Assembly (NCBI GenBank): GCA_029931535.1
Contig: JAQPZY010001688.1
Location: 2,783,001-2,847,000, forward strand
Direction: 5' to 3'
Length of the DNA stretch: 64,000 nt
Source of the DNA: Margaritifera margaritifera
Lineage: Eukaryota > Mollusca > Bivalvia > Unionida > Margaritiferidae
Below, in pieces: positions 18,000-26,600 of the stretch. How positions within the stretch are numbered: position 1 is the stretch's first letter; every line of letters starts with the position of its first letter. Under the pieces are notes generated by a model. The model saw only the letters and a list, made by a program, of their open reading frames with translations. It did not search any database and was not told the origin of the DNA. The translations under genes and the position numbers were made by a program.

Positions 18000-18017
18000 C
18001 ATTCCTCAAAAAAAAAA

Positions 18018-18467
18018 ATGTATCCAGTGTACCAAGGAGTGGCTCGACAACGAGGACATGGTTTAGGAGATATGTTAAAATCAGCTTTTCGGACGGTAGC
18101 TCCTATTTTGAAACCGATGGTGACTCGAGGATTTCATGCCTTAAAAGATGCCGCTTTGACACAAGGAAAAGAATTTTTGCAAAATGTCCTGATCGACAAA
18201 CAAAATCCAAAAGAAGCCTTTATGAGAGCAGGCAAAAATGTGTTGATGACGACTGGTAAAGATCTTTTAGGTCTCCGAGAAAATCCTATAAATACGCTTC
18301 ACGCTTCAGACTCTGGCATTACTTCACAGCAGCAAGGACAAGGTAGAAAGAGACGACGACGACATCGAAATCCTTTCAAAGTTCATAAAAGAACACACGG
18401 TAGTACTTCCAGAAAAAATAAGAAAAGAAGAAGAACTGGTAGAGAATTAGACGTATTTGATTATTAA
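18018..18467 (+). CDS. pX/pVI-like basic virion protein
   Basis: 149 aa. It starts MYPVYQGVARQRGHGLGDML, a Gly-Leu-Gly motif reminiscent of adenovirus pVI/pX-type proteins and of adintovirus counterparts. Amphipathic helices follow (residues 20-95), then a strongly basic C-terminus (RKRRRRHRNPFKVHKR, KNKKRRRTGR). Likely roles are membrane disruption or DNA condensation and capsid cementing; the protease encoded downstream may process it (inference from adenovirus biology). The ATG follows an A10 run. It lies between the penton and major capsid genes, as is usual. Confidence 0.78.
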   Translation: MYPVYQGVARQRGHGLGDMLKSAFRTVAPILKPMVTRGFHALKDAALTQGKEFLQNVLIDKQNPKEAFMRAGKNVLMTTGKDLLGLRENPINTLHASDSGITSQQQGQGRKRRRRHRNPFKVHKRTHGSTSRKNKKRRRTGRELDVFDY

Positions 18468-18476
18468 ACTGTGAAA

Positions 18477-19826
18477 ATGATGCACCGAGATTCTTGCGAA
18501 TGTACCAAGTCCGAACTAGATCTGTTTTCTATGCGTCCCACCATGATGACAATGCAAGAATCCCAATGGGTGGAATTTCATCCTGTATCGTCTTTGACGG
18601 ATTCAGCTCCTATCGAATTTGATATCAAAGGACAAACCGAAGATTACATCGATCTGAATAACAGTTACTTGTACCTGAAACTGCTAGTACAAAAAGGTGA
18701 CAACAGCCTTCCTGTGGAAGCTTCCCTAGTAGCTCCCGTCAATAATTTCTTTCATTCTTTGTTCAGTGGAATAGATTTGTACTTGAATAACAAACTAATC
18801 AGCAGCAGTTTGGATACTTACCCTTACCGTGCTTATTTGGAAAATCTCTTGTCGTACGGAAAAGATGTCAAGAACACTCATCTGGATGCTTCTGTGATCT
18901 GGAAACCTGACACCGCGGGTGCCTTCAACGACATAGCCCCGTCAGCAGGGGCGAGGATTGACCAGACTGATGATGCTGCTCATAAAATAATTACAGCAGA
19001 GCCCCATAATGTGGGATTTAACGAACGCCGAAAGAAAATCAGACGAAGCTTAGAACTGATGGATCGTTTGCATTTGGACATGTGGTTGCAAGACAAGTAT
19101 TTGTTGAACGGAGTCGATGTACGTCTGAGACTAAATCGCAGTAGTACCGCTTTCCATTTGATAGCTTTTTCTAACGAGTGGAAAACCATCATTCAACAAG
19201 CCAAACTTTATGTGCGACGTGTAGAAGTCTTACCCAAAGTAGCTAACGACATCAGTCAAACCTTGAGCAGAACCACTGCTAAGTATCCTCTTAGACGCGT
19301 GGAAGTGAAAACCTTTACTGCAGCCTCTGGACTCCGATCCATAGTCGAAGATCACATCTTCCAAGGACAGCTCCCTAAACGTTTGATCATTGGTATGGTC
19401 AGAAATTCAGCCTTCAATGGAAACATCACTCAGAATCCATTCCAGTTTGAACACTTTAACGTCACCAAGATAGATGTCAGTCGAGATGGTAAGACCTTGT
19501 GTACCAGACCTTTTAACCTGACTTTAGCGACGGCCATAAAAATTACTTACGATCTTACTTGACCCTGTATGAAGCCACAGGCCAGTTAGGGCGCGACACC
19601 AGCCACGGCATTTCGTACGAGGATTTTGCAGGAGGGTATGCCTTGTGATTTCACTCCGGACCAAGGCAGCGATGAAGGACATTTCCACCCTATAAAATCA
19701 GGCCCTCATCGTGTGGAACATCAGTTTGGTCAACCTCTAGCCGAGACAGTGAACGTAGTCTTGTTTGCAGAATTTGATAACACTCTAGAGATCAACAGTT
19801 TGAGAGAAGTCATTCTAGACTATTAG
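18477..19826 (+). pseudogene. Major capsid protein (double jelly roll, hexon-like), 3' frameshifts
   Basis: Start at ATG 18477 (the ORF is open from a GTG at 18471). Motifs include IEFDIKGQTEDYIDLNNSYL, VNNFFHSLFSGIDLYLNNK and LPKRLIIGMV, diagnostic of the Polinton/adintovirus major capsid family. The main ORF ends at TGA 19560-19562, short of the family's usual C-terminus. Expected C-terminal motifs appear in two other frames: TGQLGRDTSHGIS with YEDFAGGYAL (19565-19645), then VVLFAEFDNTLEIN up to the TAG at 19824-19826. Two single-base shifts near 19550-19565 and 19635-19645 explain this. About 450 codons in all. This copy cannot make full-length capsid protein as read. Confidence 0.93.
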
Positions 19827-19834
19827 AAGAAAAG

Positions 19835-20404
19835 ATGCAGCACGTAGAACCTATGGAGATAGATGAGGGATTTTGTGAAGTGATTCACCCGTCACCAACT
19901 ACTACAAAGGAGGATGACAAAGTCATTCATTCAGTACCTAGAATAGAAGAAGAAGAAGAAGAGAATAATAGTGTTCCAAAGTTTACTGGATTTATGCAAT
20001 CTCGATGGCCAGAACACGAAAAAAAGTTAGTGACCTGTTATGCTCAGGAATTGAGTCCAATCATTAACAGTCTGATTAAAGAACAATGTTATGGATGTCA
20101 AACCGATCATCCCAGTCAGATACAACACGACAAATGTATGATGTTAACAGGTGAAGAACAATTGGATGAATATTTGGAAACGGCCTGGACAAAACTCTCA
20201 GATGAACACGTGTTGACACAGTGGTATAAAGTCTTGCAGACTTCTTCTTTTCCTCCACTTACTTCTCTGGAGATCAAACGGATCGAAGGACTCATTGAAC
20301 AGAGTGCAGAAACTATCCGACGTGAATATTCCTGGAATTACTTGACAGAACAATTCAAGCATAAAGTCAGGTGTGAATTGATAGTGAGTTATTTCTATTG
20401 TTGA
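19835..20404 (+). CDS. Conserved Polinton protein with CYGC/H/C motif, unknown function
   Basis: 189 aa, intact. The centre has CYGCQTDHPSQIQHDKCMM, a Cys/His cluster that could bind zinc. From memory this block recurs in an unnamed Polinton protein encoded between the capsid and protease genes. The N-terminus is acidic and includes a Glu run. The C-terminal region is helical with several Trp residues. It follows the capsid stop by nine bases and precedes the protease by fourteen, so these are probably co-transcribed. Confidence 0.72.
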   Translation: MQHVEPMEIDEGFCEVIHPSPTTTKEDDKVIHSVPRIEEEEEENNSVPKFTGFMQSRWPEHEKKLVTCYAQELSPIINSLIKEQCYGCQTDHPSQIQHDKCMMLTGEEQLDEYLETAWTKLSDEHVLTQWYKVLQTSSFPPLTSLEIKRIEGLIEQSAETIRREYSWNYLTEQFKHKVRCELIVSYFYC

Positions 20405-20417
20405 AGGACAAAAAAAA

Positions 20418-20984
20418 ATGGATACCAGGGAACTTCATTACTTATTGAATCGTAGTTCCTATACTTCTTCTTGGAATCCTGTGGTATGTGCTAAAGATGA
20501 ACTACCTCATCGTAAACCAAAAAACGTTCATGCTTATGTCATCAATACTGACGAAAGTCATCTACCAGGAACCCATTGGATTGCCGTGTACTTTCCCAAT
20601 GAACACTGTGTGGAATATTTTGATTCATATGGATTACCTCCTTTGGAAAAAGACATCATCGAGTTTATGAGAAGAAATGCCGTCTCGACTCGATTCAATA
20701 ATGTGAGACTACAAGGATCAGATTCTATGGTGTGTGGACAATATTGTGTTCATTATCTTCATCAAAGAAGTCTTGGATATTCTTTAGAACATTTACTCAC
20801 TTATTTTGATAGTAACTATGTTAGAAATGATGCTAAAGTACAAAGATGGTTTTGTGAACGTTATGGTTATCTCTTGTCTTTAGCTCACCATCGTAATGTA
20901 CATCAAAATGATGTCGATGTAGAAAGTTTCACATTTACTTTACCTTCTCAACGTTGTCAACCTTGTAAATATGTTCCTGTTTGA
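20418..20984 (+). CDS. Adenain-like (C5/Ulp1-type) cysteine protease
   Basis: 188 aa, intact. Catalytic His53 (GTHWIAVY), Asp69 (EYFDSYG), Gln99 (RLQGSD) and Cys106 (MVCGQYC). The Gln-to-Cys spacing of seven equals that of adenovirus protease. This is the maturation protease of Polintons, expected to process capsid and core precursors. The ATG directly follows an A8 run. It is the last gene of the structural block, and AATAAA lies about 50 bp after the stop. Confidence 0.94.
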   Translation: MDTRELHYLLNRSSYTSSWNPVVCAKDELPHRKPKNVHAYVINTDESHLPGTHWIAVYFPNEHCVEYFDSYGLPPLEKDIIEFMRRNAVSTRFNNVRLQGSDSMVCGQYCVHYLHQRSLGYSLEHLLTYFDSNYVRNDAKVQRWFCERYGYLLSLAHHRNVHQNDVDVESFTFTLPSQRCQPCKYVPV

Positions 20985-21207
20985 AAAAAAATTTTCATAG
21001 TTACTTGTTAATTGTTAACATAGTTTTTGTTGAATAAATATCATTTTTTGTGAATTGTTTTAAAAAAAATGGTGTTGTGTGGTTTTTTATTGAAATTTGA
21101 AAAAAAATAATGAATATGTTCTTTTCTCTCTCTTTCTATCGATCTAAAAAACCTCTCTATCTATCTATGATCTCCCTGTCGATCATCTGAAGAAAAAAAA
21201 TCTTACC
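20985..21207. terminator. 3' region of structural block with AATAAA
   Basis: AT-rich, no ORF. AATAAA at 21033-21038 is the best poly(A) signal for the rightward structural block. CTCTCTxTCTATC repeats follow at about 21125-21175. Confidence 0.55.
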
Positions 21208-21244
21208 ATGTTTTCCATCGCGTCCGCGCGTTAAGCATATAAGG
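21208..21244 (+). promoter_or_regulatory. Shared upstream element plus TATA box of 21322 gene
   Basis: ATGTTTTCCATCGCGTCCGC at 21208-21227, then GCATATAAGG at 21235-21244. The order and spacing match the minus-strand copy at 2960-2924. Confidence 0.78.
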
Positions 21245-21321
21245 CGGTTCACTAGCCAGTGTAGTCATTCTCGTTGACTCGTCAAGATCTCAACAGTGTT
21301 CCAAGAAGAAAGAAAAAGAAG

Positions 21322-21747
21322 ATGGCTGCCACCAAGATTACAAAGTTGAATGAAGCTATGGTGAACATAATGAGGGTGAAGAATCATTTGATGGAGACCA
21401 ACCCAGAGAGAAAGACCATGACATTCATTCAAATGGCTCATGATCTAGTAGAAGAAGTCATGAGAGAAGAAATACTTAGAGAAAGAACAGAATGGGAAGC
21501 AGGACAACGTCTACATCAGCAACAGCAGCAGCGACAAAGACAGCAGCAGCAGCAGCAGCAGCAGCAACAACTTCTTCAGCAGCAATCCAGCAAGCAATTT
21601 GACGGTGAAGTCTTATGTAAGATTGACTGCGATGATTTTGCTTTCACTTTCAGTAGAAAGAGACCTGCCTGTCTGAAAGCGGTAAGACCACCCACTATCG
21701 CTAAACGTGGCCGACCTGCTGGAGCTGCCACGGCTACATCTACCTAA
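21322..21747 (+). CDS. Poly-Gln protein (141 aa) of right-terminal gene group
   Basis: Start at ATG 21322 (AAGATGG context), about 78 bp after the TATA box; the in-frame ATG at 21274 is closer to the likely start site and less probable. A helical N-terminus (KITKLNEAMVNIMRVKNHLM) is followed by a long Gln run (about residues 73-103, CAG/CAA), then a short Cys-containing segment and a basic, Ala/Thr-rich end. I do not recognise the family. A histone-type stem-loop follows the stop by about 37 bases. The CAG run may be length-variable. Confidence 0.65.
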   Translation: MAATKITKLNEAMVNIMRVKNHLMETNPERKTMTFIQMAHDLVEEVMREEILRERTEWEAGQRLHQQQQQRQRQQQQQQQQQQLLQQQSSKQFDGEVLCKIDCDDFAFTFSRKRPACLKAVRPPTIAKRGRPAGAATATST

Positions 21748-21784
21748 AGAAGTTTTAAAAAATATAAACTTCTTTAAACCCAAC

Positions 21785-21820
21785 GGTCCTTTTTAGGGCC
21801 ACCCAATCTCTAGAAAAGAT
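21785..21820 (+). promoter_or_regulatory. Histone-type 3' stem-loop plus downstream element (copy 4)
   Basis: CCCAAC, then GGTCCT-TTTT-AGGGCC (21785-21800), then ACCCA, then the purine element TAGAAAAGAT at 21811-21820. Core context agrees closely with the histone consensus. Confidence 0.8.
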
Positions 21821-21861
21821 TACTTCTCTCAAATATTGCCAAAAAAAAACATAATATCTAT

Positions 21862-21871
21862 AAGTGTGTGT

Positions 21872-21942
<71 letters not shown>
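21862..21942. repeat. (GT)n/(TA)n microsatellite
   Basis: A short GT run passes into about 33 TA units. It lies in the spacer after the 21322 gene and is likely polymorphic. Confidence 0.95.
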
Positions 21943-21949
<7 letters not shown>

Positions 21950-22308
21950 AATAGTCTACCACCTCTCAAACAAAAAAATCCCCATTCTCCCTTATATGAT
22001 TTGTATGGTGTGTGATTGATATATAAAAAAATTTTTATTTAACAAAAAAATTTAGATAGTGTGTGGTTTTTTTTTTTGGGAAAAAAAGGGATGTTTTCCT
22101 TCACGTACGCGCTTACCATAGAAATAATATGGTATGTGAAAGTTTTTTGATTTTTATCAAAAGTAGTTTCTTTTAGGTCCGCGCTTTTTTAGAGTCAGGG
22201 TTCATAGAGTGTAAACTCCGCGAAGCTAAGAATGACGTAGAACGAATGACGTCAGACGCAGGGTAGTGGGTAATGTTTTTTTTTTTTTGTTTTCTTTAGG
22301 TGAAAAGG
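21943..22308. other. Spacer with orphan promoter-like copies and CRE palindrome
   Basis: No ORF. A further copy of the shared upstream element, ATGTTTTCCTTCACGTACGC, sits at 22091-22110 without an obvious gene behind it. GTCCGCGCTT recurs near 22180. A perfect CRE palindrome TGACGTCA is at 22247-22254, with a half-site TGACGTAG just before it. This looks like a duplicated and partly decayed promoter region. Confidence 0.6.
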
Positions 22309-22343
22309 ATGTTTTCCTTCACGTCCGCACTTATAGTATATTA
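22309..22343 (+). promoter_or_regulatory. Shared upstream element plus TATA-like box of 22388 gene
   Basis: ATGTTTTCCTTCACGTCCGC at 22309-22328, then AGTATATTAA at 22335-22344, about 45 bp before the ATG at 22388. Confidence 0.72.
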
Positions 22344-22387
22344 AAACCACGTCTTCACCGGTTAAGCTTCCCCGTTTATTCAACAGA

Positions 22388-22684
22388 ATGAACCGCTCTG
22401 AAACAATCCGACAAGTTAGAGTGCATTTAGAGGTGGCGTGGCACCTCCTCCAAGACTTGGAGAAGAAAGAGAAGGAGGAGAGGGAGAAGGAGGAGATGGA
22501 AAGCAAAATTCCCATCAAACAGCACTGGATGATGGAGGATTCCAATAAGGAAAATTGGAATCCTGAAGCAGACCATCCTCCGTTTATACTTCAGAACAAC
22601 AAGCCTTGTATGAGTGCAGCTACATGGAGGGGGAGCTGCCCTGCATGCAGGGCAAAGCCAGGGAGGTGCCCACACCTCCTCTAA
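22388..22684 (+). CDS. Right-terminal small protein (98 aa), unknown
   Basis: An intact ORF running towards the right terminus, mirroring the 2296-2880 gene. A helical N-terminus (IRQVRVHLEVAWHLLQDLEK) is followed by a Glu/Lys stretch, SNKENWNPE, and a Cys-containing end (CPACRAKPGRCPH) that could bind zinc. No recognised family. Promoter element upstream and a histone-type stem-loop about 27 bases after the stop support it as a real gene. Confidence 0.62.
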   Translation: MNRSETIRQVRVHLEVAWHLLQDLEKKEKEEREKEEMESKIPIKQHWMMEDSNKENWNPEADHPPFILQNNKPCMSAATWRGSCPACRAKPGRCPHLL

Positions 22685-22707
22685 ATAAAACTCTAACACA
22701 AAAAAAC

Positions 22708-22967
22708 CAACGGTCCTTACCAGGACCACCCTTTTTCAAGAAAGATTAATTCTATTTCCCTCCCTCCCGTTGTCCCTATAGAGACCCCCGCCAGGTTAAA
22801 CTCCCGTACGGCTCTATAGTGCCCCCCTCCATGTTAAACTCCCGTATAGCTCTCAAGTGCCCCCTCCATGTTAAACTCCCGTATAGCTCTCAAGTGCCCC
22901 CTCCATGTTAAACTCCCGTATAGCTCTCAAGTGCCCCAATTGCTCTCAATACCCCCACCCTACTACT
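22708..22967. repeat. Right terminal inverted repeat (260 bp)
   Basis: Near-perfect reverse complement of 2025-2284, ending CCCTACTACT. It carries four 37-bp repeat units (about 22785-22934) and the histone-type 3' end of the 22388 gene. Confidence 0.95.
22712..22745 (+). promoter_or_regulatory. Histone-type 3' stem-loop plus downstream element (copy 5)
   Basis: ACCAAC, then GGTCCT-TACC-AGGACC (22712-22727), a perfect 6-bp stem, then ACCC and CAAGAAAGA at 22737-22745. It is inside the right inverted repeat and corresponds to copy 1 in the left one. The stem is kept although the loop bases differ between the two. Confidence 0.8.
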
Positions 22968-22973
22968 CACATT
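22968..22973. repeat. Right target-site duplication of Polinton
   Basis: CACATT, matching CACATA on the left at five of six positions. Confidence 0.7.
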
Positions 22974-23150
22974 GACCCCAGAGTTGTCATTTCTCCATGT
23001 TAAATCCCCATTTGAACCCAAATATACCCATAATGTTACAATGTTACATTTCCTGCCAGATATACCCATATTGTTACATTGTTACATTTCTTGCCAGATA
23101 TACCCATAATGTTAAACCTGTGGACATTTTTAACATAGGATTTCCCGTTG
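22974..23150. repeat. Right-flank host repeat, continuation of left flank
   Basis: A 38-bp unit containing ATATACCCATATTGTTACAT occurs two to three times at 23023-23112. TTAAACC..GGACATTTTTAACATAGG (with TTTCCC) follows at 23116-23146, matching the left flank at 1873-1910 in the same orientation. This confirms that the Polinton interrupted a pre-existing repeat. Confidence 0.7.
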
Positions 23151-23580
23151 ATGCCCAAGCGTTCCACTGTGCTGCTCTTGATTAAATACTTTTACCTATT
23201 TGTAATTACAATACTGTAGTCTAGGTAGTCCTGTCAGGTAAAATTAATTACAATGTAAAGTTTTTGTTGTGCTAATTTGAAGTCATATGGCCAAAATACA
23301 TGGTGTAATGGCCAAGAAGGGCACATAAATAAGTTATTGCAGTAACAAGGGACGTAACTATGAACAGCAGGCAGAGAGTTGTTGAAGAGTTTTTTCCACT
23401 TAGGATAATATATATCCTTGCACTAATTATACAAACCTTCTGGAAGGAATTTATTGAAGCGCATGTCTTGAGTCCGATTTCATATAATTTTAATAAGTTA
23501 TTAAACATATCAATGGAAATATTATTATTATTTTTACTATTGTTATTGTTTTCTATTAAAATAGAGTTCCCGGAAGCCGC

Positions 23581-23632
23581 ACTTCTTTTTTGATCGGCAA
23601 GAATCGTCCTCTTCCGCCGGTAGTCGTTGAAA
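23581..23632 (+). promoter_or_regulatory. Probable RPS26 promoter and 5' leader
   Basis: Pyrimidine-rich words CACTTCTTTTTTGATC and CGTCCTCTTCCGCCGG precede an ATG that is immediately followed by a splice donor. Pyrimidine-tract (TOP-like) starts are usual for ribosomal protein genes. No other upstream ATG-GT with this context was noticed before exon 2. Confidence 0.5.
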
Positions 23633-26600
23633 ATGGTAGGGCTTAGCTCACTTACATGGTAAAATATATCGGTTTTACTCATTAAAGCAGCATCCTAAGC
23701 GCCCAGCTTTAACGTATGCCTAAAACATAATAAAAACATTGACACTAATACCTAAAGTTGCTAACCTAGAGCTACTAAATTAATATATAATGCTCAGAAA
23801 TTTTAACACGTGCCAGGTAAATATTTCAAGATGGCGGCATCCTTTCCCATGTGTGGGCCAAATATATTTTCGCTTATATATGTTTATGTAGGGTGATTGA
23901 TATTATAATAAGAATTAGTTTTAACTGCTATCTCATTTTCGTAATGAAATCTCCAAGGCGTATGTACCGGAGTAAAGAAGAGCCGTCGTTGTAGCAGTGT
24001 CCCCTTCACGTAAGGGGAAGTTTAGTGTACACGGACTTTTCCTTTAGGAAACAAACGGCTCACATCCCCTCTCACAATCAACATAAGGTGACAAACTTTT
24101 CCCACTGAATTTTAACCCCTCGCCAATTTAAATATACTTTTCAAATACTATCAATGCTTTAAGTGGTACAAGACCTATAACAAAGGAAAGGCTATACTCT
24201 CAACCACACGAGTCCTGACTTTGAATTTTGTCACCAAAAAGATGCACAAGCTTTAAAAATGCAAATAATATAATAAATAAGTCAAAACGTACTTAAAGGT
24301 ACTCAAGTCACAACATACTCAAGTCAAAACAAGCTCGAGTCCAAATGTACCCATTTCAAAATGTACCCAAATTAAAACAAGTCCCAACACTTTAAGGTTC
24401 ATATATTTACAGTGTTAGTCTCGTATGTTGCAAGTTCCATATCTATTGTTTTCACAGACATCATGATTGTGTACACAAATATCCACAATGCAACGTGCGC
24501 GGACCTTGCGCTGCTATTTTGCTCCCCAAACAAACCTTTGTCAACATGACATACATTTAATCGTCGATAAGGATATTTACTTCATCGAAATAATACATAG
24601 ATTATACTTTAAACTAAGTGCCCCTACAGCACAAAAGATAAAATAAAGCTGGAAGTTTCTTGGTTCATGTCGGAAGACAGAATAATGAAGTTGAACCACA
24701 ATCATGCATATTTCTATTTATTGAACTGCAATCATGCATATTTTTTATAAAATACTAATGCAGTTATTTCTAACAGACAATATTGTTATTTTTTAGTATG
24801 GTATCTCCAAAACTGCCATCTTCAAAGAGTATTTACGAACAATGAGATTTGGGATGTAATGCCAATTAAGGCATACAAATTTCATAGCACGTGTATTATG
24901 CCAGAACTTTTATGTAAATACTTGTTGCGAAAGCAAGTGTCTGTGCCAAAGACAGCTGAGAAATCAATTTTAATTAGTACGGTCAAATATTGTATTTGTG
25001 GTGGAGATGATGATGGATGGAGGATGATTAAGTGAAAGCGAGAGGACTGTTCAAAGAAGTGGTTTCATCTTAAGTGTATTAAAATGAAACTTGTGTCTAA
25101 CGGAACATGATTTCGTGTTGAATATCAAAACCGAGTATTTTTAAAGTGCTTTAAAAAATATGAAATTATATATTAACAATTTGCTTTTTAACTTGAACTT
25201 GAACAATGATTAATTTCAGCCAGTGCATTTGTTGACCAGATTATGGTTGACTCTCACAAATACTTTCTTGTATAAGGAAGTTTAAAACTGATTACCATAA
25301 TAATTAGCGCTTTCATATGGTAGTATAATACAATTAATCGTAGCAACAGACAAAGCGAACACTACTGCAAGACTTGGCAAAATAACAAAATCGATTATGG
25401 TAAACAAACCAAAAAGAAGAGTAAATTTATTTAAATTGCCTTCATAATGTTTTGAGGAAAACATTGTGTTGTTAGGTGCCAGTTTGCGTAGCTTGGGAAT
25501 CAAATTGGCAGACTTAGAAGTGCACGCATTTTGATGACATCACGTGGAAACCACAGATATGAGTAGATACTTCTCCATAAATTGTTACGCATGGCTGGAT
25601 TTTGATTGATTTTATTGATCACCTTTAGAAAAGTATTTGAGTCTAAGGGGCTCGGTGACATCGGAACCAAATTCCTGTTATATTTTGTTATGTTGAATCT
25701 TTCAGTTGATGGATTTTTGTCATTATTGATATTTCCTTGATCTGTGTAAAAAAAAATACCTTGAATTGTGTATAAAAAAACCCCCAACTTTGCCGCAGAA
25801 ATTTCCTTTGATGATGAACCTAAAAAGCATACACTAAGTTCCAGAGTTTGGAAGTTCGAGTACAGCTAAGCTCCGTTTGCCAGTTATCCGATACAGTGTA
25901 AGTGTACTTTCACCTCGGCAAGGTCTGCAACACTAAATACAGACACGATGGGGGATGAAAGAGTAGAGATTAAAACTAAAGTAGTAATTTACCCAAAATA
26001 CAAACTATAAACACATTTTTTTCATGAATAATCCTAACTCTAGCATCCTCTTTGTGATAATTGATCAGAACAAAGACATTTAGACATTGAGAGGGAGAGA
26101 GATGTAATAAATAATCGGTGACTAAATACAAGAAAATACAGTGACTTTGATACCTTTTCGTACAATAACTTAATTTTGTAAAACCTTAGCATCCATTTGA
26201 AAATCACAATCTGGAAATTCTAAAAGAGTGAAGAATTTTTTGAATACATGCTTTTGTTTTATAATGGAAACATGTGACACTGCATTTTTGGTTTATATTG
26301 AATCTTCTGCTTAGAAAAATGTATATTCAGCAAAAAATAGCTCAATTATGAATTTTTAAAAAAAAATGTATTTGTGTGCAACATTATGAAGAAATTATGT
26401 CAAAATCTATGTACAAATAATATCCCAGAAAATTTATTTCCTAATGTCACCAACACAACAATTAAAACAAACACAAAGATAAAATCCTAACATTTCCTGG
26501 GAAAATCTCTATTCAAATTACTAGTTTTTTTGTTGAAACAAGTCAGTTTTTGGCATCTTGTGGGTAAACTTGGATAATGCTTGCTTATTTTTGTTTCTTA

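Larger units (their letters stand above)
2025..22967 (+). mobile_element. Polinton/Maverick (adintovirus-like) element
   Basis: A 20.9-kb unit bounded by 260-bp terminal inverted repeats that start AGTAGTAGGG, consistent with the 5'-AG terminus of Polintons. The core set is complete: PolB, FtsK-type ATPase, retrovirus-like integrase, adenain-like protease, and major and minor capsid proteins. The capsid genes mean it could once have formed virions. Cargo comprises two BIR genes, F-box-like repeats and a CCHC-knuckle protein. Most genes run left to right; three left-end genes run leftwards. PolB, the major capsid protein and several small genes are interrupted, so this copy is probably not autonomous unless some breaks are assembly errors. 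Confidence 0.96.
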
